From assembly GCA_964423745.1 (NCBI GenBank), contig CAYRGG010000022.1, positions 1-63,222 on the forward strand: a stretch of 63,222 bases of DNA, in the 5' to 3' direction. Below, one piece after another: positions 50,428 through 58,924 of this stretch. The stretch's first letter is position 1. Every line of letters starts with the position of its first letter. A model generated the notes under the pieces. It worked only from the letters and a program-made list of their open reading frames with translations, was not told where the DNA came from and did no database searches. The translations under genes were made by a program, and so were the position numbers. This DNA is from CAYRGG01 sp964423745. Lineage in GTDB: Bacteria > Pseudomonadota > Gammaproteobacteria > Competibacterales > Competibacteraceae.

Positions 50428-51537
50428 TCAGGTCGGTTGCGTGGGAAATCCCTTAAGGGGTCCCATTTCCATACGGTCACGTTGGAAGGTAGGCGGACTT
50501 TGTAGATAAAGGGTCAATAATTCTGCAATGGAGCGCAGTGAATTGATATGAGTACGCTCATAACCGTGGGAACTATCCACACCAAAACAGAGCAAAGCAG
50601 TTCGCAAATCATTACCCGCCTCAACCGCTGAAGCCGCATCACAGCGATAGTATTTGAATACATCCCGCTGGTGTGCGATGTCATACTTATCACAGAGACC
50701 TAGCAGTTTATGGGTTAAATGATAGTCAAAAGGACCACTGGAATCAGCCATGGCAATGGTTACCCCCGATTCTCGAGAGTTTTGCCCTGGTGCTGGTGTC
50801 GCGTTATCGATACTGACCATCTCTGCGATATCCCCATGCAGAGCCGCAGAGGCTCCCGAACCCACTTCCTCGGAAATGGTAAATAGCAAATGACAGTCCA
50901 CTGGCAGTAAAATTTTGTTGTCGTCCAGCGCCTTAGCTGCGGCGAACACCACCGCCACACCGGCTTTGTTATCCAAATGCCGGGAATTGATAAAACCATT
51001 GGGATTAAATTCAGGGATAGGATCGATGGCGACAAAATCACCGACGTTAAAACCGAGCCGTCTTAATTCCGCGTCACTGTTGCAAATTTCATCAACGCGA
51101 ATTTCTAAGTTCTCCCAACTTACCGGTTGCGTGTCGATTTCTGTATTAAACGTATGCCCCGATGCTTTAAGGGGAAGGATCGTCCCACGATAAGACTTAG
51201 TGTCTGTGCAGATGGTAACCCGCGCCCCTTCGGCAAAACGGCTCGACCAAGTACCGATAGAGACAACTTGCAGACGACCATTGGGCTTTAGATTCTTCAC
51301 CATAGCGCCCAGGGTATCCAGATGTCCCACAACGGCACGGTCCGGGCTCTCCTGTTCGCCCTTCAGGGTGGCCCGTATGGCACCGCGCCGGGTTAGTTCA
51401 AACGGAATATTCAACCGTTCTAATTCTTCCCCGGCAAAATGGACGATTTGATCCGTATAACCCGACGGACTTGGAATATCCAACATTTGACGGAGTACGC
51501 CGACCAAATAGCCGGTATCGATGTTAAGTCGTTCCAA
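50428..51537 (-). CDS. M42-family peptidase of the NAGGN osmoprotectant system
   Basis: The 369-residue protein is a co-catalytic zinc peptidase of the M42 (glutamyl aminopeptidase/endoglucanase) type. It has VVGHLDTLGAMVKN (metal His-x-Asp), NSRHLDNKAGVAVVFAAAKAL (bridging Asp), LLFTISEEVGSGASAAL (Glu-Glu) and MVSIDNATPAPGQNS. Members next to asnO and the NAGGN synthetase gene are classed with the N-acetylglutaminylglutamine amide system, where a role in breakdown or processing of the dipeptide is supposed. It is third in that set, 83 bp after the synthetase gene. Confidence 0.9.
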   Translation of the reverse strand: MERLNIDTGYLVGVLRQMLDIPSPSGYTDQIVHFAGEELERLNIPFELTRRGAIRATLKGEQESPDRAVVGHLDTLGAMVKNLKPNGRLQVVSIGTWSSRFAEGARVTICTDTKSYRGTILPLKASGHTFNTEIDTQPVSWENLEIRVDEICNSDAELRRLGFNVGDFVAIDPIPEFNPNGFINSRHLDNKAGVAVVFAAAKALDDNKILLPVDCHLLFTISEEVGSGASAALHGDIAEMVSIDNATPAPGQNSRESGVTIAMADSSGPFDYHLTHKLLGLCDKYDIAHQRDVFKYYRCDAASAVEAGNDLRTALLCFGVDSSHGYERTHINSLRSIAELLTLYLQSPPTFQRDRMEMGPLKGFPTQPT

Positions 51538-51620
51538 AACGTTGTTTCCTCTTTGCCATTGCTAAATTGCTATTGCTTCATCCAGTATAGACCCGTTATG
51601 GTCTTCCAAGATCCATGAAA

Positions 51621-53363
51621 CTAAATCACAGGCGCCGTCTGGGGAAATAATAAGTCAATAAAACGCTGGGCGGTAGGTTGTGGCTCATGATTGGCCAAGC
51701 CAGGACGTTCATTGGCTTCGATAATGACATATTCGTTCTTCATGGGCGAGGCCACCAAAAAATCAAGCCCTACCACGGGTATATCTAAAGCCCGAGCAGC
51801 TTTTTTGGCCGCTTCAATGAGCTGAGGATGGAGATGCTCGGTGATGTCATGAATAGTACCCCCCGTATGGAGATTCGCCGTCTTACGAACCGCCAATACC
51901 TTATCCATGGGTAGTATAGAATCCATCTCATAACCCGCTAACCGGATACAACGTTTTGTCTCAGCATCTAAGGGAATCCGGCTTTCCCCACCGGTTGCAG
52001 CTGCCCGGCGTCGGCTTTGCTTTTCGATCAGTTCGCGAACCGTTTGGTGACCGTTACCAGTGATTTGAGCAGGACGGCGAATCGCGCCTGCCACCACCTT
52101 GTAACCAATCACAATAACGCGCAGATCTTGTCCTTCATGAAATTTTTCCAGTAAAACTTTACCATCGTACTGCTTGGCTGTTTTAATGGCTGTGTCAAGC
52201 TCCTCTACAGTACGCACATCGACGCTGATGCCTGCTCCCTGTTCCCCATCGGCGGGTTTTATCACAACACGCTCCTGGACCTTGAGAAACGCATAATTTT
52301 CTTCGGGCGTGGCGGCCACCTGCTGCTCCGGCACCCGGAGACCATCGGCGCGCAATAACCGTAACGTCACCGCTTTATCCTGACATCGACTCATGGCCAC
52401 CGCATTGGTCAATTCCGTGAGGGATTCTCGGCATACCACGGAACGCCCTCCCAAGGTGAGGGAAAAATACCCTCCTTCCTCGTCGATAATTTGGGCAGCG
52501 ATACCCCGCCGACGGGCCTCATCGACGATGATTTTGGCATAAGGATTCAATCTTGCTTTGAGGGCAGGCGCAGTAAACAACGGCTCATTGATGGGATTTT
52601 TATGTTTGATACAAAACACCGGCACCCGCTGGAAGCCTAGCTTTTCATACAGAGCGATGGCCTGGGTGTTATCGTGCATCACCGATAAATCCATAAAAGC
52701 TCGTCCACGAGCCAAAAAGTGCGCCGCCAAGTGACGCACCAGATCTTCACCCACGCCTGGATGGGTGGTTTGCGGATCCACCGCTAAACACCATAGGCTC
52801 GATCCATTTTCTGGGTCGTTAAAAACCCGCTGATGATCGACCCCTAACACAGTACCAATCACCTCACTGGATACCGTATCCGCTGCTACCAAAAAGGTTA
52901 GATCGCGAGATTTACGGTTCTGCCAGAGAAAGTCAATACCCGGCGGCACCATATGCCGCTCCACATAAATACGATTTACCGCTTCGATGTCTTCCTCGGT
53001 CTGTAGCTTGCGGATGACAAAATTCTTACCGTGCATCTGCGATGGGCGATACTGGTCCATCCATAACCGATAGGTATGGGAAGGATCCAAAAAAAACTCT
53101 TGCGGCGCTAAGGAAAGCACCACATGGGGATCGCGCAGATATAGGGCAATATCGCGCCGACCCGGCTCTTCGTCACAAAGCACTTCAGCTAATTGATTAT
53201 TATCCTTAAACGTATGCCCAAAGATGAGACGTCCCCACCCGCAGTCAACCACCACATCCCTTGCCATCTTTTCCATAGCCGGACCATCAGGAGTCTGCCA
53301 ATTCCGCAGCGACGGAGAGTTGCTACGATTAAAACGGTGATCGGTTCGCCGTTGCGATGTCAT
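51621..53363 (-). CDS. ngg: N-acetylglutaminylglutamine synthetase (GNAT + ATP-grasp)
   Basis: It builds the osmolyte dipeptide N-acetylglutaminylglutamine. The 580-residue protein has an N-terminal GNAT acetyltransferase domain (about 90-280; WCLAVDPQTTHPGVGEDLVRHLAAHFLARG binds acetyl-CoA) and a C-terminal ATP-grasp ligase (about 290-575; VVIKPADGEQGAGISVDV, VLLEKFHEGQDLRVIVIGYKVVAGAIRRPAQITG, VVGLDFLVASP and YVIIEANERPGL). I chose the ATG at 53363, 11 bases after the amidotransferase stop; a TTG start at 53399 would overlap it. Context with asnO and the M42 gene is decisive. Confidence 0.93.
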   Translation of the reverse strand: MTSQRRTDHRFNRSNSPSLRNWQTPDGPAMEKMARDVVVDCGWGRLIFGHTFKDNNQLAEVLCDEEPGRRDIALYLRDPHVVLSLAPQEFFLDPSHTYRLWMDQYRPSQMHGKNFVIRKLQTEEDIEAVNRIYVERHMVPPGIDFLWQNRKSRDLTFLVAADTVSSEVIGTVLGVDHQRVFNDPENGSSLWCLAVDPQTTHPGVGEDLVRHLAAHFLARGRAFMDLSVMHDNTQAIALYEKLGFQRVPVFCIKHKNPINEPLFTAPALKARLNPYAKIIVDEARRRGIAAQIIDEEGGYFSLTLGGRSVVCRESLTELTNAVAMSRCQDKAVTLRLLRADGLRVPEQQVAATPEENYAFLKVQERVVIKPADGEQGAGISVDVRTVEELDTAIKTAKQYDGKVLLEKFHEGQDLRVIVIGYKVVAGAIRRPAQITGNGHQTVRELIEKQSRRRAAATGGESRIPLDAETKRCIRLAGYEMDSILPMDKVLAVRKTANLHTGGTIHDITEHLHPQLIEAAKKAARALDIPVVGLDFLVASPMKNEYVIIEANERPGLANHEPQPTAQRFIDLLFPQTAPVI

Positions 53364-53374
53364 AGCGGTACCCT

Positions 53375-55147
53375 TTAAAGACCATGGGATTGTAACCAAA
53401 ATTCTAATAAGGCAACCTGCCAGAGTTTCGAACCCTGTAGTGGGGTAATATGACGCTCTGGATCTTTGAACAAATTATCCACATAATCCTGCTGAAAAAG
53501 CTCTCTTTGTTTGGCAGCCGGTTGATTTAAGACGTCCTTTACCAAATCTAAGTAAGATCCCCGCAAGTATTTCAGTGCAGGCACCGGAAAATAACCTTTT
53601 GGTCGATCGATAACCGCAGCAGGAATAACGGCGCGGGCAGCTTCCTTGAGGACATGCTTACCCCCTTGGGCTACTTTGAGTTCAGCAGGCACTCGCGCAG
53701 CCACCTCCACCAGATCATGATCGAGAAAGGGCACCCGGGCTTCCAAACCTGAGTTCATGGTCATATTGTCTACCCGTTTGACGGGGTCATCCACCAGCAT
53801 CACGGTGCTATCCAACCGTAACGCCAAGTCCACTGGGCGTTGGGCACCCGGATGGGCAAAATGCTGGGCGACAAAAGCGCGACTGTAGTCTTCTTCAACA
53901 AAACGAGGATGGACAACACGACCGTATTCCTGATGATCTCGATCAAAAAATACCCGTGCATAGTCATCCACAGCGGCTTGGCTCTCAAGCATGGGCGGAT
54001 ACCAATGATAACCCGCAAACACTTCATCAGCGCCCTGGCCACTTTGCACCACCTTGACGTGTTTAGCAACCTCTTGAGATAGCAAAAAGAAACCAATATT
54101 GTCGTGGCTTACCATGGGTTCCGACATGGCCTTGATACAGGCAGGCAGTGCAGGCAGCGCAAGACTGGAATCGACAAAAATCTTATGATGATCCGTGGCA
54201 AAATGATCCACCACGATATCCGAATAGCGGAACTCATCCCCGGCTTCGTCACCCAGCGTTTCGAAGCCTATGGAAAAGGTTTGCAATCCCTGCTGACCTG
54301 CTTCAGCTAGTAAACCCACCACAAGGCTGGAATCCAACCCCCCGGAGAGCAAGACCCCTACCGGCACATCGGCCACTAAGCGTCGTTTTACCGCGGTACG
54401 TAGACTTTGTAGAACTAAGTCCTGCCAATCGGCTTCACTGCGTCCCTCATCCTCCGCAAGGGGACCATAAATGGGTTCCCAATATTGACGTTGCTGGCGA
54501 CGACCATCGGCTTCGATGACCATAACGGTTGCCGGAGGCAGCTTGCGTATTCCTTTAAGTAGGGTATACGGTGCAGGGACCACCGAATGAAAAGTCATAT
54601 AATGGTGCAACGCAACGGGGTCGATATCTGTGTCGATTTCACCCGCTGCCAGCAAAGCCGGCAAACTAGAGGCAAAACGCAGACCATTTGGTAAATCGGC
54701 ATAATAGAGGGGTTTTATACCTAAGCGATCCCGAGCCAACATCACCTTGCCAGAATCCCGCTCCCAAATGGCAAAGGCAAACATACCTGACAACCTTTCC
54801 ACACAGGACTCGCCCCAAGCGTGATAGGCTTTAAGGATAACCTCAGTATCGCCTTCAGAAAAAAAGGTATAACCGCGCTCCTGAAGTTCTCTACGCAGCT
54901 CAGGATAATTGTAAATAGCGCCATTAAAAACAATGGTTAGACCGAGTAGATTATCCACCATGGGCTGCTGCGCCCGTTCTGAGAGATCGATAATCTTAAG
55001 CCGCCGATGTCCAAAGCCAATCCCCTTTTGCAGGAAGACGCCCCCACTGTCTGGACCCCTAGGACTAAGAATCTGGCTCATGGCTTGCAAAGCATCCATA
55101 GAGACAGGCTGATGATCAAAACGTAATTCGCCGCAGATTCCACACAT
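53375..55147 (-). CDS. asnO: N-acetylglutaminylglutamine amidotransferase (AsnB-like)
   Basis: It is the class II glutamine amidotransferase that converts the dipeptide to its amide, the final osmolyte NAGGN. The 590-residue protein starts MCGICGELRF with nucleophile Cys2 and has LSPRGPDSGGVF, the glutaminase region with GDTEVILKAYHAWG, and the asparagine-synthetase domain with VGVLLSGGLDSSLVVGLLA (PP-loop), QGADEVFAGY and RVPFLDHDLVEVA. The C-terminus resembles asparagine synthetases, but its partner genes identify the NAGGN pathway. It is first of the three genes; osmotic induction is known in other species. Confidence 0.93.
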   Translation of the reverse strand: MCGICGELRFDHQPVSMDALQAMSQILSPRGPDSGGVFLQKGIGFGHRRLKIIDLSERAQQPMVDNLLGLTIVFNGAIYNYPELRRELQERGYTFFSEGDTEVILKAYHAWGESCVERLSGMFAFAIWERDSGKVMLARDRLGIKPLYYADLPNGLRFASSLPALLAAGEIDTDIDPVALHHYMTFHSVVPAPYTLLKGIRKLPPATVMVIEADGRRQQRQYWEPIYGPLAEDEGRSEADWQDLVLQSLRTAVKRRLVADVPVGVLLSGGLDSSLVVGLLAEAGQQGLQTFSIGFETLGDEAGDEFRYSDIVVDHFATDHHKIFVDSSLALPALPACIKAMSEPMVSHDNIGFFLLSQEVAKHVKVVQSGQGADEVFAGYHWYPPMLESQAAVDDYARVFFDRDHQEYGRVVHPRFVEEDYSRAFVAQHFAHPGAQRPVDLALRLDSTVMLVDDPVKRVDNMTMNSGLEARVPFLDHDLVEVAARVPAELKVAQGGKHVLKEAARAVIPAAVIDRPKGYFPVPALKYLRGSYLDLVKDVLNQPAAKQRELFQQDYVDNLFKDPERHITPLQGSKLWQVALLEFWLQSHGL

Positions 55148-55571
55148 AATAAATTTAGCTGATTTGCTTCTGTTAAAAGAGGGAGGACATCAAAGCCCCC
55201 ATGTTAAAGAAAAGCTTGGTTTAACTTAAATCATTATGGTCGAAGCCTTTCTTCTTTAATTTAAAATTAGAGATTACATAGGACAAAAACCGCGCCACAT
55301 TGGAAAACTCTAGAAAAACTCTATAAATAGGAGTCCGGTAAAAGATGAATTTTAATAAGACGCACTCGGGTAGTGCATAAAATGAAGGTTAACCAATAGC
55401 TTTGCACTATTTTATGGCATATTGCCCAACGGATTAGACTTTTACTTTTGTTGCTTAATTATGCTATCTATCTACTACTTTTGTACTAAGACGAATGTCG
55501 GATAGACACTAGCGACGAAAGGGTTACACTCGATAGTCATCGTTTATCGACCTATTGAAAGGGACTTCCCC
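55148..55571. other. Divergent intergenic region
   Basis: The 424 bp between the NAGGN set (minus) and a small gene (plus) are A/T-rich. They must contain the asnO promoter. I could not identify a trustworthy osmotic or sigma site. The right end holds a ribosome site (AAAGGGA at about 55558-55564) for the small gene at 55572. Confidence 0.4.
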
Positions 55572-55944
55572 ATGACCCGTATCATCCGCCCCATGACAGC
55601 CCATTACCCTACTCCCCAAACGTCTACCCTTATTAACCAACCCCGTCGTCCACCCGACGACCCCCAAGCGGTCAAGCAACTGCAAGCCATCCTGGATGCC
55701 CCTAAAGACACTGCTGAGGCGTCTCAGTCCGGTGCATCGTCCGATGCGCCCTTACTGCATCCCTATCTCACCCAAACCTACACCGCGCTTGTTCAAGCCC
55801 ACCGACAACACTCAGAAAGCCAAGGCCGCCAAACGGCTCAGTCAAATCCTCGCCCAGTCCGATGACGCCGCATTGTTACCTTTAAAAGAGGAACTCTACA
55901 ACAATTTGATGACATCGGAGAAAGCCTTGAGCCCTAGTCAGTGA
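55572..55944 (+). pseudogene. Small hypothetical gene with an apparent frameshift
   Basis: Translation starting at 55572 (good GAAAGGGA ribosome site) gives MTRIIRPMTAHYP, and up to TYTALVQA the reading makes sense; it then ends in unlikely sequence at 55865. Frame two continues as TDNTQKAKAAKRLSQILAQ and DDAALLPLKEELYNNLMTSEK and stops at 55944. Dropping one C from the CCC run at 55798-55800 joins the two into one protein of 123 residues. It is Pro-rich at first and helical later. No family was recognised. Either a real frameshift or a sequencing error could be responsible. Confidence 0.55.
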
Positions 55945-56045
55945 TGCCGGTACCCGAGGCTGGATACGGGCGGCCACGTTGTTACTCGGAGATAACCCGA
56001 GCGCTCAATATGTGGAAAGATTTTACGTAATCAATAATTCAAACA

Positions 56046-56771
56046 ATGAAAAAAATATCACTCTTTACGTTATTAGTGGTTTTGGCTAGTTTAGTGGCTT
56101 GTGACAGACAAGTCTCGCACGAGGTTATTTATTTTCAAACAACCAGTGATGTGTATAAACGTTTTATAGACGATCCGCAAAGCATACAACCACAACTTAC
56201 TCAGTATTATCATCAAGATATTCCCAAATTATTGCAGGGCATCTTACTGAGTCAAAATAAACCTTCGGAAGCTACCATTAGCGCATTCTCGCAATTATTT
56301 GCCGACGCTTACGTCAAAGCGACAGATCACAGGCTTAGTGAATCGGAGAATGTGAATCATGCAAGCATATTGGGCTTTATTGTAGGTTATTTAACCGCTT
56401 TGCAGGACTATATCGATCAGCAGCGGCGTAGCCACTTAATAACCTGGTGGTATGACTACAGTGAGATCGATAAACGATGGTTGGGTTTGTTTACAGATAT
56501 TGCCCCATTGACGTTGTCACACAATCTCGATAAAAAAACGCTAGAGATCGCACAAACTGGCGCTGTAAACGACTTTATAGAAGCCTTGATGCAAAGCAAT
56601 TTTGCAAAACGAAATACTAAAAACTTAGTGTATAGGATGATTGACGATACGACAGACGCTATCCGACCACGATTCAATGGTTACTCAAAAGATACTTCCC
56701 GCAAAATTAGACTTGCATATAGTGCATTATTTGTCGAAGGTTATAGAACTAGAATAAACATCAAATTATAA
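56046..56771 (+). CDS. Lipoprotein of unknown function
   Basis: The 241-residue protein has a lipoprotein signal with Cys19 (MKKISLFTLLVVLASLVAC) followed by Asp20, which in enterobacteria retains lipoproteins in the inner membrane. The mature part is largely helical, with several long hydrophilic helices (KPSEATISAFSQLFADAYVKATDH, SILGFIVGYLTALQDYIDQQR). I recognise no family. A terminator-like hairpin follows at 56783-56820. Confidence 0.75.
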   Translation: MKKISLFTLLVVLASLVACDRQVSHEVIYFQTTSDVYKRFIDDPQSIQPQLTQYYHQDIPKLLQGILLSQNKPSEATISAFSQLFADAYVKATDHRLSESENVNHASILGFIVGYLTALQDYIDQQRRSHLITWWYDYSEIDKRWLGLFTDIAPLTLSHNLDKKTLEIAQTGAVNDFIEALMQSNFAKRNTKNLVYRMIDDTTDAIRPRFNGYSKDTSRKIRLAYSALFVEGYRTRINIKL

Positions 56772-56782
56772 ATTTAGTTTTG

Positions 56783-56820
56783 AAGGTTAGGACTCACAAA
56801 ACTGACCCTAACCTTTTCTT
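56783..56820 (+). terminator. Terminator-like hairpin after the lipoprotein gene
   Basis: AAGGTTAGG (56783-56791) pairs with CCTAACCTT (56807-56815), with a 15-base loop and a TTCTTG tail. The T-run is short, so strength is moderate. Confidence 0.55.
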
Positions 56821-56865
56821 GAATTTCTTGAATTTCTTGAATTTCTTGAATTTCTTGAATTCCTT
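56816..56865. repeat. Tandem repeat of a 9-bp unit
   Basis: The unit GAATTTCTT occurs four times exactly (56821-56856), followed by one copy with a single change (GAATTCCTT, 56857-56865) and preceded by a half copy (TTCTT). It lies between two convergent genes and encodes nothing. Copy number may vary between strains by slipped replication. Confidence 0.9.
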
Positions 56866-56909
56866 TAACTAAACTACCTTGAAGAAAAATAGGTTAGATA
56901 ACAAAAACC

Positions 56910-58304
56910 CTACTCCAACTGACCACCAAACCGTTCCCGTAAATACTGAAACACCGCCTGTAGCCCCATTGCTTCTCCCCCTTCCGGACGACCAGGACGG
57001 TTTTTGCTGTTCCACGCCATTAAATCGAAATGTGCCCAGGGCAGGGATTTTGGCACAAACTCCTGTAAGAATAACGCCGCCGTGATGGCACCACCATAGG
57101 GGCTACTGGCTGCATTGGAAATATCAGCGATTTTACTGTTGAGAAGATCTCGATAAGCGCCATGGAGGGGCAACCGCCAGAGAAAATCTTGCACCTGTTC
57201 CGAGGCTGTCATTAGTCCCATAGCCAGTTCATCGTTATTGCAAAATAACGCGGGTACTTCAGCCCCCAATGCCACCCGGGCTGCACCGGTGAGGGTGGCG
57301 AAATCGATCATCAAAGCGGGGTTTTCAGCGGCTGCTTCTGTCAATGCATCACATAGGATAAGACGCCCTTCAGCATCGGTGTTGTGAATTTCAACAGTTA
57401 AACCTTGCCGTGAACGCAATACGTCACCCGGCCGAAACGCATTACCCGCCACGGCATTTTCCACCGCCGCCACTAACATACGTAGTTGCACGGGTAGGCC
57501 AGTGTTCATGATGAGATGGGCTAACCCAATAGCATGGGCAGCGCCACCCATGTCCTTTTTCATAAGACGCATACCATTGGACGTCTTGAGATCAAGGCCA
57601 CCGCTATCAAAGCACACGCCTTTACCGATCAAAGTCAGCTTGGGATGCGTAGGATCACCCCACCGCAGATCGATGAGCCGTGGCGGGTGTACACTGGCGC
57701 GTCCTACCCCATGGATTATGGGATAATTCTGTTTTAGTAGATCCTCGCCGACGATTTGCCTGACCTCAGCGCCGAATTCTTGGCCAAGGATCTTTATCTC
57801 TTCCGCCAGATGTTGTGGCATCATGTCTTCGGCGGGGGTATTGATTAGATCCCTGACGAGATTAATGGCCTGAATGGGTTTTCGCACGTTCTCTACGTCA
57901 CACGCGCCATGAATAACTAGCTCAGCCGGTTCCCGTTTGGGTTCTTTGTAACGGGTAAATTGATAGGCACCGAGTCCCCAACCCACCATCATGGATTCTA
58001 GCGAAGCGATCGCCGAATTCTCCCGGGTTTCAATATAATAATTGCCGACGGGCAGTTTACTGGGCAGACCGGCCAGTGCCCATTTATCATCGCTGGATTG
58101 GATGCCGACGATAACCGCCGTTAGGGAACCGTCTGATCCAGAAACCAGGCAATGGGTATGGGGTTTTGCTTTAAAGGCAGTGGTTTCAATCCAACGTTTT
58201 AAAGTCTGTGGCTGCTGTTCTAACCAGGTGGAAAACTGACTTTCTTCTACAAGGATAAGCGGCGTGGCATTATCGGGCTGTTCATCCAGCAAACCGTTTT
58301 GCAT
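56910..58304 (-). CDS. M17-family leucyl aminopeptidase
   Basis: The 464-residue protein has the di-metal active site of cytosolic leucine aminopeptidases: LTLIGKGVCFDSGGLDLKTSNGMRLMKKDMGGAAHA (metal ligands and catalytic Lys), VEIHNTDAEGRLILCDALTEA (the NTDAEGRL signature) and DFATLTGAARVALG. The C-terminal AHFDLMAWNSKNRPGRPEGGEAMGLQAVFQYL closes the domain. It is shorter than PepA (503), with a smaller N-terminal domain, as in the PepB-like subgroup. A ribosome site is not obvious. A DUF104-like gene lies 14 bp upstream. Confidence 0.93.
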   Translation of the reverse strand: MQNGLLDEQPDNATPLILVEESQFSTWLEQQPQTLKRWIETTAFKAKPHTHCLVSGSDGSLTAVIVGIQSSDDKWALAGLPSKLPVGNYYIETRENSAIASLESMMVGWGLGAYQFTRYKEPKREPAELVIHGACDVENVRKPIQAINLVRDLINTPAEDMMPQHLAEEIKILGQEFGAEVRQIVGEDLLKQNYPIIHGVGRASVHPPRLIDLRWGDPTHPKLTLIGKGVCFDSGGLDLKTSNGMRLMKKDMGGAAHAIGLAHLIMNTGLPVQLRMLVAAVENAVAGNAFRPGDVLRSRQGLTVEIHNTDAEGRLILCDALTEAAAENPALMIDFATLTGAARVALGAEVPALFCNNDELAMGLMTASEQVQDFLWRLPLHGAYRDLLNSKIADISNAASSPYGGAITAALFLQEFVPKSLPWAHFDLMAWNSKNRPGRPEGGEAMGLQAVFQYLRERFGGQLE

Positions 58305-58318
58305 AGTATACCTCTGCG

Positions 58319-58555
58319 CTATTTTTCAGAATGATAGAAATCGCTGTAAATATAGTTTTCACTAATATACTGATTAAGACTGCGGGTTTCATCCGCGTCA
58401 TGCGTCTCTTCCACCGATAATGAATCCGTAGGATCCGTCAATTCTAAACCATCAATAGAAAGGGTAATCCGCAGCTGGGTATACGGGGCTATATCCAAGG
58501 GTTCAAGGGGACGAAACACCAGGCCGTCAAAAATCACATCCACCGTTTGCACCAT
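58319..58555 (-). CDS. DUF104-like (AF2212-type) antitoxin
   Basis: The 78-residue protein starts MVQTVDVIFDGLVFRPLEPLDI, the pattern of DUF104/AF2212-like antitoxins (strand, then V(F)xPLEPL), followed by TQLRITLSID. The ATG at 58555 has a consensus GGAGGT site 6 bases upstream. The usual partner, a PIN-domain toxin, is absent on either side. The rest is acidic and helical. It sits before the aminopeptidase gene on the same strand and is probably cotranscribed. Confidence 0.7.
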   Translation of the reverse strand: MVQTVDVIFDGLVFRPLEPLDIAPYTQLRITLSIDGLELTDPTDSLSVEETHDADETRSLNQYISENYIYSDFYHSEK

Positions 58556-58924
58556 TTTGCACCTCCACATTGAACGACAACAAGTTTGTTAATCATACAA
58601 AACTTCCCCACAAAGGACTTTAAAGGCTCGTGAAAAAAGCTGAGTTTTTAATGATGCTGTTTGTTTGCTAATAACCAAACCCAATGCCTATCACACCTTA
58701 GGCAGGTAACTCATTAGTAAAATATGCAACGATAATCAGCACTAAGGGGGTAGCGGTTAGGCGACTTTAGCAGTAATGTAGGCGTTTTTTTGCAGTGCGT
58801 GCTTCTGAGTTGCGCGATGATGAGAGTCATTTTATGTATTCATCGTTGTGACGATGACTCTACTCTTAACCCAGTAAGTTAAGTTGTCTTTGAATTAATC
58901 AAACAAACAAGAAAATTAATAGCC
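58556..58924. other. Intergenic region before glgX
   Basis: These 369 bp separate the antitoxin-like gene (minus) from glgX (plus). I found no gene, strong hairpin or known operator. No conventional ribosome site is evident just before the glgX ATG. Confidence 0.4.
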
